DNA of 60,137 bases from Bacteroidales bacterium (GTDB lineage: Bacteria > Bacteroidota > Bacteroidia > Bacteroidales > Tenuifilaceae). A model generated the notes under the pieces. It was not told the DNA's origin. It saw only the letters and a program-made list of their open reading frames with translations, and made no database searches. Shown piece by piece: positions 51,377 through 59,820 of this stretch. The stretch lies in contig JACABB010000036.1 in assembly GCA_013376985.1 (NCBI GenBank), positions 1-60,137 on the forward strand. The letters run 5' to 3'. The translations under genes were made by a program, and so were the position numbers. Every line of letters starts with the position of its first letter. Positions within the stretch are counted from its first letter, which is position 1.

Positions 51377-52714
51377 ATGGGTATGAAATTAAGTTGCTAC
51401 AATATTTTTGTTGAGAAGAATGGCAATATAGTTGGTTTGAATACAATGAAAAATAACTATGTTCTTTTATCGAAAAACAAATATCAAGAATTATTAAATC
51501 ATTCAGAGGATTTATTTGAATTTGCTAGTCAAAATGAGAAAATTTATGATACTCTAATTGATCATGGCTTTATAATTCCGAATGATAGAAACGAATTAAA
51601 TGAACTTAGACTTTGCAACAAAGAAGTGTCTTTTAATCGTCATTATGATTTAACAATTATCCCCTCTCTCGATTGTAACCTAAAATGCTGGTATTGTTGG
51701 GAAACTCATATTCCAAATAGCCAAATGTCAAATGAGGTTATGGATAGGATTAGAAAGCATGTTTCGCTGGAGTTAGCGCATAATAATATTGATAGTTTAA
51801 GCCTTGAGTGGTTTGGTGGTGAACCCTTGTTATATTTCAATGAGGTAACGTATCCTTTGGTATCATCAATTAAGAACCTTTTAGATGCTAATAAGAAAAG
51901 TTTCAAGACTTCTTTTATTACCAATGGAGTGCTAATTGATAAACCCATGCTGGAAAAGTTTAAGGAGTTAAATCCAAAATTTCAAATTACTCTTGATGGA
52001 TATAAAGAGAAGCACAATAAAGTTAGGGTTTCAAAATCGGGTGGAGAGGGAACTTATAATAGGATAGTTGATAATTTGTATTTGATTACGGAGATGTTGA
52101 ATGATACACACATCAGGATAAGAATTAATTATGATGATAATACGCTAAAAAATATTGAAGAGTTGGTTTTGGATTTGAACGATCTTGACCGTTCTAAGGT
52201 AAGTATTCATTTGGAGAGGGTTTGGCAAACCAGTAAAGGAAATAAACCTGACAATAAACTACTTCACGATACAATTATGCTATTGACTGCTAATGAATTT
52301 AGTGTTGATTATGGGAACTTTATTCCGCGCTATAACTCTTGTAAAACGGATAGATATAGACAGGCTGGGATAAATTATGACGGCAGGGTTTTTAAATGTA
52401 CAGGCAGACCTTTTATCCCAGAAAATAGCGATGGCGAATTGGCTGAAACAGGCGAAATAATTTGGAATAGGGACAGGTTGGCAAATAGAATCGGTAGATC
52501 TACTTTTGAGTTGGACATGTGTTTGTCGTGCAAAATGTTACCAATGTGTGTAGGTCCATGTAGTCAAAAATGTTTGGAAAGAGATTGGAAAAACATGGAA
52601 AATCAGTGTACGTTAAAGACCTTAGAAATGTCAATCGAAGATTTTGTTGTTTTCTCATTTAATAATTTGTATTCAACAGATAAACTTAAAGCAGAGTATT
52701 GCAATTCCAATTGA
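51377..52714 (+). CDS. radical SAM/SPASM peptide maturase
   Basis: The 445-aa enzyme has an N-terminal precursor-recognition-like region (1-85). The radical SAM cluster motif follows as CNLKCWYC (Cys100, 104, 107: Cx3Cx2C), then SLEWFGGEPLLYF (GGE motif) and FITNGVLID. The C-terminal SPASM domain binds additional iron-sulfur clusters: CKTDRYRQAGINYDGRVFKC, then DMCLSCKMLPMCVGPCSQKC and NMENQC. It should modify Cys residues of the adjacent precursor, for example to thioether crosslinks. No exporter, leader peptidase or regulator accompanies it. ATG 51383 is an alternative start. Confidence 0.9.
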   Translation: MGMKLSCYNIFVEKNGNIVGLNTMKNNYVLLSKNKYQELLNHSEDLFEFASQNEKIYDTLIDHGFIIPNDRNELNELRLCNKEVSFNRHYDLTIIPSLDCNLKCWYCWETHIPNSQMSNEVMDRIRKHVSLELAHNNIDSLSLEWFGGEPLLYFNEVTYPLVSSIKNLLDANKKSFKTSFITNGVLIDKPMLEKFKELNPKFQITLDGYKEKHNKVRVSKSGGEGTYNRIVDNLYLITEMLNDTHIRIRINYDDNTLKNIEELVLDLNDLDRSKVSIHLERVWQTSKGNKPDNKLLHDTIMLLTANEFSVDYGNFIPRYNSCKTDRYRQAGINYDGRVFKCTGRPFIPENSDGELAETGEIIWNRDRLANRIGRSTFELDMCLSCKMLPMCVGPCSQKCLERDWKNMENQCTLKTLEMSIEDFVVFSFNNLYSTDKLKAEYCNSN

Positions 52715-52722
52715 AATGGATG

Positions 52723-52823
52723 TTAATAGCCTCAAATTCAACAACAATGTATATTATCGCATTTTGCGATATAACGATTTAAGCAATAATGCCAATCTTG
52801 AGTTGAAAATATGAGGCTATTAA
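52723..52823. repeat. 101-base nested-hairpin element
   Basis: The outer arms TTAATAGCCTCA (52723-52734) and TGAGGCTATTAA (52812-52823) are perfect. Inside, TTCAAC (52737-52742) pairs with GTTGAA (52802-52807), and TATCGCA (52755-52761) with TGCGATA (52765-52771). It starts 8 nt after the radical SAM stop and has no T run. It could be a structured RNA, a 3' stabiliser or a small palindromic repeat element. Confidence 0.6.
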
Positions 52824-52920
52824 TAACAGTTTTGAAAAGGGTAGAAAGAATCAAAATAGCAGCAAGAAAATTAACTCTACCGACAGTAGCGAGGGGCTTA
52901 GGTTATAGGAAATTGTATTC

Positions 52921-54798
52921 CTATCCTTCCATTATCTCTGTTAGCTCAAACCAACGCTCACTTTTCTTATCAATCAGTTTAAGTAACTCGTTATACCTCG
53001 ATGATTTTTTTAGAAGATCATCATGAGGTAATGTACCACTGCTTATCTCTAATTCAAGAGAACTTTTTTCTTTCTCAAGTTCTTCAATCTCCTTTGTTAT
53101 AGTATCAAGTTCCCTTTTTTCGTTAAAGGTAAGTTTCCTAACCTTCTCTTGTTCTGGTTTAACTCTTTCAGGTTTTGGCTGGGTTTTGAGTTTAACTTCT
53201 TTGGCTTGATTCTCCTCATTTTCCTTTGCCCATTCACGATAATCCGAATAGCTTCCTGGGAATCCGCTTACCTCGCCATCGCCATCAAAAACGAGTAAGC
53301 CATTAACCACTTTGTCCATGAAATGCCTATCGTGGGAAACAACGATTACAACCCCACTGAAGTTTTGAAGGTATTCCTCGAGTACATTAAGGGTTAGGAT
53401 ATCGAGATCATTTGTTGGCTCATCGAGAATAAGGAAATTAGGGTTGCGCATCAGAATTGTGAGCAGATAAAGTCGTCTTTTTTCCCCACCGCTTAGCTTT
53501 TGCACAAAAGAGTACTGTGTTTCGGGCGAAAAGAGGAAAAGATTTAGGAATTGTGATGCTGTAAGTGTTTTACCATCACCAAGTGTAACCACTTCTGCAA
53601 TCTCACGGGCAACATCAATTACCTTTTGATCATCGCTGATTTTCATTCCATCCTGTCGGTAGTAACCAAAAACAACGGTTTCGCCAGGATCTACAGTACC
53701 TGAGTCGGGAGGGAGGCTTCCTGTAATTATATTAAGGAAGGTAGATTTTCCTGTACCATTACGACCAATGATACCAAGTTTTTCAGAACGATTAAAGGTG
53801 TAGGAGAAATCCTTGAGAATTATTGTTTCATCAAATCGTTTTGATATCGATTTAATCTCAAGAACCTTATTACCAAGTCTCGATGATTTAACATTTATCT
53901 CTACCTCAGAATCGTTCCGTCGTTGGCTGGCCTTATCTTGTAATTGATAGAACGCATCAATTCTGTATTTAGCTTTTGTGCCTCGTGCTTGAGGCATCCT
54001 ACTCATCCAATCCGATTCTTTTCTAAGTAGATTTGTTGCTTTTTCAACCTCAGCATTTTGGTATGATATCCGCTCTTGCCTCTTTTCAAGAAAATATTTA
54101 TAGTTCCCCTTGTACCAGTATAGCTGCTTTTGATCAAATTCAATAATATCGGTACAAACCCTATCGAGGAAAAATCGATCGTGAGTAACCATTAATATCG
54201 TAAATCGGTTCTTAAGAAGATAATCCTCCAACCATTCTACCATGTCAAGATCTAGGTGGTTTGTGGGCTCATCGAGAATTAAAATATCCGGTTTATTTAT
54301 TAGTGTTGATGCCAGAGCAACACGTTTACGTTGACCACCAGAAAGTTGTGAAACGGGTTTGTTAATATCTTCAAGTTTAAGTTTGGATAGTATTTGGCGT
54401 GCTTTTACCTCATGATCCCAAGCATTTAACCTATCCATCTCCTCCATAGAATGCTGTAAAACTACCTTATCGTTACCTAGCAAAGCTTTTTCGTATGTCC
54501 TTATTGCATTTGCAACCCTATCATTTGATGAAAAGATATTCTCTAATACCGATGCGGTTTCAATCAGCGTAGGTTCCTGCTCAAGGTATCCGATGTGTAA
54601 ATCGTTTCTGAAAATGATATTACCCGAATCTGCTGTATCCTGACCCGCACAAATCCTAAGAAGTGTAGTTTTACCCGCTCCATTTCGGGCAATAATCCCT
54701 ACTCTTTGATCCTGTCCAACAGTAAATTTAATTCCTTCGAACAGGACTAGGTCACCAAATGATTTAGTTAAATCTTCAACTTGCAGGTAGGGTATCAT
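52921..54798 (-). CDS. ABC-F family ATPase
   Basis: The 625-aa protein has two ABC domains and no membrane segments. First Walker A GIIARNGAGKTTLL, signature QLSGGQRKRVALAS, Walker B DILILDEPTNHLDLD. Second Walker A GIIGRNGTGKSTFL, signature KLSGGEKRRLYLL, Walker B NFLILDEPTNDLDIL. The linker (about 240-310) and a C-terminal coiled coil (ELDTITKEIEELEKEKSSLE) match the Uup/EttA type. ABC-F proteins act on stalled ribosomes. The C-terminal coiled coil points to Uup rather than to resistance proteins. Confidence 0.93.
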   Translation of the reverse strand: MIPYLQVEDLTKSFGDLVLFEGIKFTVGQDQRVGIIARNGAGKTTLLRICAGQDTADSGNIIFRNDLHIGYLEQEPTLIETASVLENIFSSNDRVANAIRTYEKALLGNDKVVLQHSMEEMDRLNAWDHEVKARQILSKLKLEDINKPVSQLSGGQRKRVALASTLINKPDILILDEPTNHLDLDMVEWLEDYLLKNRFTILMVTHDRFFLDRVCTDIIEFDQKQLYWYKGNYKYFLEKRQERISYQNAEVEKATNLLRKESDWMSRMPQARGTKAKYRIDAFYQLQDKASQRRNDSEVEINVKSSRLGNKVLEIKSISKRFDETIILKDFSYTFNRSEKLGIIGRNGTGKSTFLNIITGSLPPDSGTVDPGETVVFGYYRQDGMKISDDQKVIDVAREIAEVVTLGDGKTLTASQFLNLFLFSPETQYSFVQKLSGGEKRRLYLLTILMRNPNFLILDEPTNDLDILTLNVLEEYLQNFSGVVIVVSHDRHFMDKVVNGLLVFDGDGEVSGFPGSYSDYREWAKENEENQAKEVKLKTQPKPERVKPEQEKVRKLTFNEKRELDTITKEIEELEKEKSSLELEISSGTLPHDDLLKKSSRYNELLKLIDKKSERWFELTEIMEG

Positions 54799-54879
54799 TG
54801 TTAAAATTTTGGCAAAAATAGTTTAATTTATGGGAATGATGGAATAATGGAATGCTGGAAAAGCATCATTGTTATAAAT

Positions 54880-54959
54880 TAACAGCCCCACAGCATCACA
54901 GCCCCACAGCTCCACAGCATCACAGCATCACCACATCACCGCAAAACAATATCACCGCA
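54880..54959. repeat. CACAGCATCA microrepeat tract
   Basis: Irregular repeats of CAGCATCACAGC and CCCCACAGC between the ABC-F and nth genes. A 20-base part (54912-54931) recurs inverted at 56682-56701. No promoter box is evident in it. Confidence 0.65.
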
Positions 54960-55010
54960 ACACATTTAATCCTTTTGATGTATCTTTAAAGAATCAAAAT
55001 AGTTAATAAA

Positions 55011-55685
55011 ATGACCCGCAAAGAGCGATTTAAACTGATAATAGACTACTTTAAAGTTGCAATGCCAGTTGCCGAAACGGAGTTAGATCACGCCTCACCC
55101 TATGAGCTGATTGTTGCTACCATTCTTTCAGCCCAGTGTACCGATAAAAGGGTAAATATCATTACCCCTCCCTTTTTTGAAAAATACCCATCGCCAAAAC
55201 ACTTAGCCGAAGCTAAGGTTGAGGATATATTTCAGCTAATCAGATCGTGTTCATACCCTAATAGTAAAGCGAATCACCTTTCGGGAATGGCTAAAATGTT
55301 AGTTGATGAATTTAATGGTGTTATTCCCTCTGATATTAATGAATTGCAGAAACTCCCCGGTGTTGGTCGAAAAACAGCCAACGTAGTGGCATCCGTAGCA
55401 TTTAACAAACCAGCACTTGCTGTTGATACGCATGTATTCCGGGTTGCCAAAAGGCTGGGTTTAAGCCACAACGCAAAAACACCTCTTGAAACGGAATTGC
55501 AGCTGGTCGCTCATATTCCAGAGGAGCTAATTCCCATTGCGCACCATTGGCTTATTCTACATGGTCGATATGTTTGTATTGCACGAAAACCGAAATGCCC
55601 TGAGTGTGGCGTTAAGGAGTTTTGTAAGGAGTATAGTAGGATGAAAGTGAAAAGTGGCAAGCCCAATAACCAATTAACCAAATAA
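55011..55685 (+). CDS. nth: endonuclease III
   Basis: The 224-aa DNA glycosylase/AP lyase removes oxidised pyrimidines. The helix-hairpin-helix is LQKLPGVGRKTANVV, with catalytic Lys in GVGRKTA; the catalytic Asp is in ALAVDTHVFRVAKRLG. The iron-sulfur cluster is Cys-rich: CIARKPKCPECGVKEFC. Complete length. It is followed by the TIGR03915-like gene after a microrepeat-containing gap. Confidence 0.96.
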   Translation: MTRKERFKLIIDYFKVAMPVAETELDHASPYELIVATILSAQCTDKRVNIITPPFFEKYPSPKHLAEAKVEDIFQLIRSCSYPNSKANHLSGMAKMLVDEFNGVIPSDINELQKLPGVGRKTANVVASVAFNKPALAVDTHVFRVAKRLGLSHNAKTPLETELQLVAHIPEELIPIAHHWLILHGRYVCIARKPKCPECGVKEFCKEYSRMKVKSGKPNNQLTK

Positions 55686-55769
55686 CCCAATAACGAATTA
55701 TCGCAATTTGCGATTAAGTTTAAGAGGTAGTGGAAAGCGACAAGTGGAAAGTTGAAAGTGACAAGCGAA

Positions 55770-55842
55770 GGGTATTATCCCATTGCCTCATTGTCCCATT
55801 GCCTCATTGCCTCATTGCCTCATTGTCTAATTCTCAAATTAA
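55770..55842 (+). repeat. CATTGCCT microsatellite before the TIGR03915-like gene
   Basis: Five or more near-copies of CATTGCCT/CATTGTCC in tandem (55778-55830). This is typical simple-sequence drift in intergenic DNA; length could vary between strains and affect the leader of the next gene. Confidence 0.65.
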
Positions 55843-56607
55843 ATGTCCCAGTTCTCCTACGATGGTACCTTCCCCGGTTTGCTTAGCATAATTTTTCAAG
55901 CATATAACCAGAAAATTTGGCCTGATGCAATTATTCGACCGGGTCAATCGGGTATCCTATTTGGAGAAACAATTAATGTTGAAACCAACGAGGCTAATGC
56001 CACAAGGGTTTGGGAGGGCATTAAGAGGGTAGGAGGTACGTTAACCTGCGAGCAGCTTTTCCATGCATTTCTATCAATGGATGATTTAGTTGAAATAACA
56101 ATTGCCAATTATGCTCGGGAGCTCTTTGCTGCAAAAGCGATTATCGCTACCAATTTTGCCCTCGATTGTGTCTTAAGAGTTAGCCAGTTAGAGAAAAAGG
56201 TACTTCGTGAGGCACAACACATGGTGATGTTTATCCGATTTGAGCAAGCCGCCGATGGTACATGGTTTGCACCAATATCACCTAAATACGATGTACTTCC
56301 TTTAATTACAGGTCATTTCCGATTAAGATTTGCCGATCAACCTTGGCTAATTTATGATACTAGAAGAGATTATGGTTTTTTCTTCGACACCACTAAACTA
56401 GAGCAAATTACCATTGATAATCCTGCATTTAGTATCGTATCAGGTCAGCTAAGTAAAGAGGCCACCCATCCCAATGAGGATAAATGGCAGGAGATGTGGA
56501 AAATCTACTTTAAGCAGATTGCCATAAGGGAGCGAACTAATTTAAAATGTCAGCAAAACTTTATGCCCAAACGGTTTTGGAAATATCTTACTGAGAAGAA
56601 GTTGTGA
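55843..56607 (+). CDS. TIGR03915-like DNA metabolism protein
   Basis: The 254-aa protein matches the family usually paired with a radical SAM DNA-repair-like protein (TIGR03916). It begins FSYDGTFPGLLSIIFQAYNQ, then FHAFLSMDD, KKVLREAQHMVMFIRFEQAA, FAPISPKYDVLPLITGHFRL, and ends ERTNLKCQQNFMPKRFWKYL. The domain resembles a uracil-DNA-glycosylase-associated module. The usual partner is not within this window's neighbourhood, though it lies next to another base-excision enzyme, nth. Confidence 0.85.
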   Translation: MSQFSYDGTFPGLLSIIFQAYNQKIWPDAIIRPGQSGILFGETINVETNEANATRVWEGIKRVGGTLTCEQLFHAFLSMDDLVEITIANYARELFAAKAIIATNFALDCVLRVSQLEKKVLREAQHMVMFIRFEQAADGTWFAPISPKYDVLPLITGHFRLRFADQPWLIYDTRRDYGFFFDTTKLEQITIDNPAFSIVSGQLSKEATHPNEDKWQEMWKIYFKQIAIRERTNLKCQQNFMPKRFWKYLTEKKL

Positions 56608-56681
56608 TGGGGGTGAGTCAGAAATCTGTGGGAGTTGACAGTTGGGAGTTGAGAGAGGTTAGACTATTAGGTTGTGTTGCT

Positions 56682-56701
56682 GTGATGCTGTGATGCTGTG
56701 G
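56682..56701 (-). repeat. inverted copy of the CACAGCATCA tract
   Basis: Reverse complement of 54912-54931 over 20 bases, so nth and the TIGR03915-like gene lie between inverted copies. Low sequence complexity weakens the meaning. Confidence 0.6.
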
Positions 56702-56807
56702 GAAAAGGCGATTGAGATTGCAAAAAGATTTAAAAAAGATGGTATCCCAATAGAAATTATATCAAAAAAATACTGGTTTAACAATAGAAGAAATAAATAA
56801 ACTATAA
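56693..56807 (+). pseudogene. frameshifted remnant of an Rpn/PD-(D/E)XK transposase-like C-terminus
   Basis: The frame reads EIAKRFKKDGIPIEIISK and then breaks at a run of seven A (56764-56770). Removing one A restores the family ending NTGLTIEEINKL and a stop at 56805-56807. Compare the tail of the RadC-like protein at 7963. The N-terminal part is missing. Confidence 0.65.
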
Positions 56808-57070
56808 CAACACCTACTGCATAAATACGTATCCACTAGCGCAGAATTTTTAAAATTATATCAGCGTGAATTACAAAATATGGCAAAGGAATGCTCTGTA
56901 ATTCTATAGCGATATAACCCAATGATAATTTGTAAATAAAACTATATTTGTATAAGAATGTCAAAAACCAGACCTATACGCCCAAATTTGAATGTATAGG
57001 TCTGAAAAGACTGGATATATAAACGAGTTGTACACTATTTAATGAACCCGTTTCCCAATTTTAAAATTGT
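56808..57070. other. intergenic region with a 10-bp hairpin
   Basis: AGACCTATAC (56970-56979) and GTATAGGTCT (56994-57003) are perfect arms with a 14-base loop, about 70 bases before the next gene. There is no T run. No gene seen in the rest. Confidence 0.5.
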
Positions 57071-57724
57071 ATGAAAGATAAAGAGATAGGTAATGATTTT
57101 GGAAAATTCTTAAAACAACAATTGGCACCGATTGCGTCGATTGTTTATGTTTTTACCATTGTGTCTCAATTTAGAGATAGTATTCATGAATTTGGTATTC
57201 AGATTTTTGTGTTTTTAGTATTTGCGATTTCACTTGCTTGGGTGCTTTATGTGTGGAAAAATTACAAAACAAAAACATATAGCCGTTGGATAAGATTTGG
57301 GTCGATATTTACAAGTCTTGTTGTATTGATTCCATTGATACTGTCAATTCAAATGTTAATTCCTCCGACCTTAATCTTCAAAATCGTTAATAAAACTGAC
57401 AAAACGATACATTTGAAGGTGTTTCATCAATATCACATTTATGAGATTAATCCAAATGGGTTTGAATCGAATATCAACAACGGAATTGTGACTTTATCAA
57501 CAAAGAAAAATTTGGAAATAAACTCAAATGAAACCAAAGATTTTAAATGTGATTTTACAAACAATCAAGAGATTGATTATTTCATTCAGGGAGGTAAATA
57601 TTTTATTGGGATGACAGTTAATTTTAATGACAGTCTGAGAGTGAATTCAAATATTATGTTTTTGCTTAGCAAGGAGAATCTTAAAAAACAGTATTTCACC
57701 TTGATAATTAATGATAAAAAATAA
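57071..57724 (+). CDS. 217-aa membrane protein of unknown function
   Basis: Membrane segments lie at about 18-36 (LAPIASIVYVFTIVSQF), 43-61 (IQIFVFLVFAISLAWVLYVW) and 75-95 (FGSIFTSLVVLIPLILSIQM). They are followed by a soluble beta-rich domain (FKIVNKTDKTIHLKVFHQYH, YFIQGGKYFIGMTVNFNDSL). The domain faces the periplasm or cytoplasm, depending on topology. AT-rich codons. It lies in an accessory region before a large imperfect palindrome, a setting like a gene cassette. No family recognised. Confidence 0.65.
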   Translation: MKDKEIGNDFGKFLKQQLAPIASIVYVFTIVSQFRDSIHEFGIQIFVFLVFAISLAWVLYVWKNYKTKTYSRWIRFGSIFTSLVVLIPLILSIQMLIPPTLIFKIVNKTDKTIHLKVFHQYHIYEINPNGFESNINNGIVTLSTKKNLEINSNETKDFKCDFTNNQEIDYFIQGGKYFIGMTVNFNDSLRVNSNIMFLLSKENLKKQYFTLIINDKK

Positions 57725-57728
57725 ATAG

Positions 57729-57863
57729 AGCACAACACAGGGTATACATCATGCGGGTTTCAGTGCAATTTGCAAGTTCATCACTCGCTGGCAAAGGCAG
57801 TAACGGCTGATAGGAAAATCGTCACGAACTCCCGCATGCTGCATACACTCAACGTTGGCAGCC
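57729..57863. repeat. attC-like imperfect palindrome
   Basis: The left arm (GTATACATCATGCGGG at 57742-57757) and the right arm (CCCGCATGCTGCATAC at 57831-57846) pair at 14 of 16 positions. The ends AGCACAAC and GTTGGCAGC are also roughly complementary. The element is GC-richer than both flanking genes. Size, folded structure and an AAC...GTT end pattern recall integron recombination sites. No integron integrase is present in the window. Confidence 0.45.
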
Positions 57864-57891
57864 ATTATATAACAGTGCTAAAATTTAATGT

Positions 57892-58620
57892 GTGAGAAAA
57901 TTATATAAATACTTTATAACAGCTAGAAAGGACTTAAAATGGCTGTTGTTATTATCAATTGTTATTTATTTTACGATAGAGGTCGTGTTGATTAGATATG
58001 ATGAGTTATTTACTGGAGCATCTAAGATTGGACAGTTTTTCTCAAAATTATCAATTTCATATATTTCTGCTTTTATTTTTTATTTTATCGTAGTACATAT
58101 TAAGTCACAGAAAGATAAAGAGAACATTTATGAATGGGTTGGACACAAGGCATATTCAATAATAACAAGTGCTCATTTATTTATTCAACCATTAATGCAA
58201 ATAAATGATAAGAAAGCAAAATTTGAGGATTTGAAGGAAAAAGACCTTTCTAAACTTTTAAAATCGATTGATAGGACAGCTAAACAAGCTCCGTATTTAA
58301 TAAATGGGGAAAATGCAACTTGGTTAGAATGGTACGAATATTTAAGAAAATCTACTGAAGATTCAATTAAAGAGATTTTAGTAAGATACTCACACTTAGA
58401 TTCTGAGTTTATCAAGATTCTTAGTAGGATAGAAAATAGTTTGTTTTTTTATCAATGGAATTTGCTCTATAATTTTGAATATGACAAAACTTTCGGAATT
58501 TATGAAGTTCAAATTCAAACATATCTAAAATTAATTGATGATTTACAGATATATGCTGATTCAAATTTTAAGAAATTTCAATTTCGGACAAGCGAGTTTG
58601 TTGGTTATACGAGAAAATAA
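57892..58620 (+). CDS. 242-aa membrane protein of unknown function
   Basis: The start is GTG (57892, MRKLYKYFITARKDLK); no upstream ATG is in frame. Two membrane segments lie at about 15-35 (DLKWLLLLSIVIYFTIEVVL) and 48-70 (LSISYISAFIFYFIVVHIKS). A long soluble helical part follows (KKAKFEDLKEKDLSKLLKSI, STEDSIKEILVRYSHLDSEF). Family not recognised. With the gene at 57071 it forms a pair of single-gene units separated by a palindrome. A defence-type or toxin role is conceivable but unsupported. Confidence 0.65.
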   Translation: MRKLYKYFITARKDLKWLLLLSIVIYFTIEVVLIRYDELFTGASKIGQFFSKLSISYISAFIFYFIVVHIKSQKDKENIYEWVGHKAYSIITSAHLFIQPLMQINDKKAKFEDLKEKDLSKLLKSIDRTAKQAPYLINGENATWLEWYEYLRKSTEDSIKEILVRYSHLDSEFIKILSRIENSLFFYQWNLLYNFEYDKTFGIYEVQIQTYLKLIDDLQIYADSNFKKFQFRTSEFVGYTRK

Positions 58621-58730
58621 TAAAGGTTACCTCCGGCTGGGCATTCTAAGACATATGCAAGTAAAATAGAATAATTATTTTTGTATTGCCAAATAACGAC
58701 CGACGGCGAAAGTTAAGCCAAAGGTTATCT

Positions 58731-58761
58731 AGGGGTAGCTTAATCACAGCTACCCTTTTTT
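58731..58761. terminator. hairpin downstream of the IS110 transposase
   Basis: GGGTAGCT (58733-58740) and AGCTACCC (58748-58755) with a 7-nt loop and T6 on the + strand. It ends the upstream rightward gene or marks the border of the insertion sequence. Upstream of it, GAAAGTTAAGCC (58709-58720) again contains a GTTRRRY-type core. Confidence 0.65.
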
Positions 58762-58830
58762 GATTTACGCAGGCATCGAGCCTGCTATAAATCAAGCCAA
58801 ATAACTCCCTCTGGCTCAGTTATCCAATGA

Positions 58831-59820
58831 TTATCCCGCCTGCCTTAACCTTACGAAGGGGGTACCACGCCTAACTGTGGCGTAAACCCTTAGGATAATT
58901 TTGAACTTTACGGCATTCATGACCACCCCATGCTCCTTCCCCTCATCCCTCTTACGCTTGTAGTACCTTCTCAGTTCTGGGTCGTTCATGACCGCAGAGC
59001 GAGCCGCATTGGTCAGTTGGGTTTTAACCTGCTTGTTGGCCAGATGGCTCACTCGTGTTTTGCCCCGGATGCTGGTTCCAGAGGTGTGCTCAAAGGGAGC
59101 TACACCGCTATAACAGGCGAATGAACGCGGCTGTGTAATCCCTTCAAAGTTACCGCTGTACATGATGAAGAGTAGGGCGTTGACCATGCCCACCCCGATG
59201 ACGCTGGTTGCCAACTTGTAATTCCGGGCTATTTCAGGATCGCTCTGCACAACCTCAAGCAAGTCCTTCTCCACTGAGCCAAGATCTTTTTTAAGCCCTG
59301 CCATTCTCTCCCGTAGCCTTCCCTTCGTTTTCTCGTTCAGCACCGGGTTCAACTCAGACAGCACAGCCTTTTCCACCTGAAGGGCTTTTACGATTCGCTC
59401 CCTCTCGCTGAACAGGATACGCAGATCTTGGAGGGTTTTTGTGGGTAGCTGGGTTGGCTTGAGCTCCTCCCGATGAAGGTAACAGTATCTGGCAAGCATA
59501 AAAGCGTCCACCTTGTCACTCTTCCCCCGTACTATACCTAAACTCCTTTTTACCTGTAACGGATTTTCCATGCAGTAGGCTATTGTCCCCTCCAAAAACG
59601 AGGCGAGCCCTAGCCCATAAATCCCCGTATGCTCCATGCAAACGAAAACCTCTGAGAGTTTAGCACATTGTTGGGTAAGCCATTTTTTGAAATCCTTGTA
59701 TCCGCTTGGCGTGTTGTCAAAGCGCGCATGCACAGCCTTACTCGATTTATTCTGACTGAGAATAGCCCCATCGAATGTTTTTTTCGAGATGTCAACGCCA
59801 ATAAACCAATGAATTTTCAT
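58831..59820 (-). CDS. IS110-family transposase
   Basis: The 329-aa recombinase has the RuvC-like DEDD domain at the N-terminus (FIGVDISKKTFDGAI with the first Asp, CMEHTGIYGLGLASFL with Glu, and GKSDKVDAFMLARYCY with the two Asp). The C-terminal Transposase_20 domain has SVIGVGMVNALLFIMYSGNF, FACYSGVAPFEHTSG and the catalytic Ser region. The gene is complete, with GC above its neighbours. Enzymes of this family use a bridge RNA encoded at the element end; the noncoding upstream DNA fits this. Confidence 0.95.
   Translation of the reverse strand: MKIHWFIGVDISKKTFDGAILSQNKSSKAVHARFDNTPSGYKDFKKWLTQQCAKLSEVFVCMEHTGIYGLGLASFLEGTIAYCMENPLQVKRSLGIVRGKSDKVDAFMLARYCYLHREELKPTQLPTKTLQDLRILFSERERIVKALQVEKAVLSELNPVLNEKTKGRLRERMAGLKKDLGSVEKDLLEVVQSDPEIARNYKLATSVIGVGMVNALLFIMYSGNFEGITQPRSFACYSGVAPFEHTSGTSIRGKTRVSHLANKQVKTQLTNAARSAVMNDPELRRYYKRKRDEGKEHGVVMNAVKFKIILRVYATVRRGTPFVRLRQAG

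Noticed and set aside
52811-53026. A 71-codon rightward frame after the radical SAM gene
   Set aside because: Most of it runs opposite the C-terminus of the ABC-F gene, and its basic Arg/Ser content looks like a shadow.
54880-54959. CRISPR-like repeats
   Set aside because: The CACAGCATCA units are short, irregular and without unique spacers, and there are no cas genes. No CRISPR array is visible in the window.
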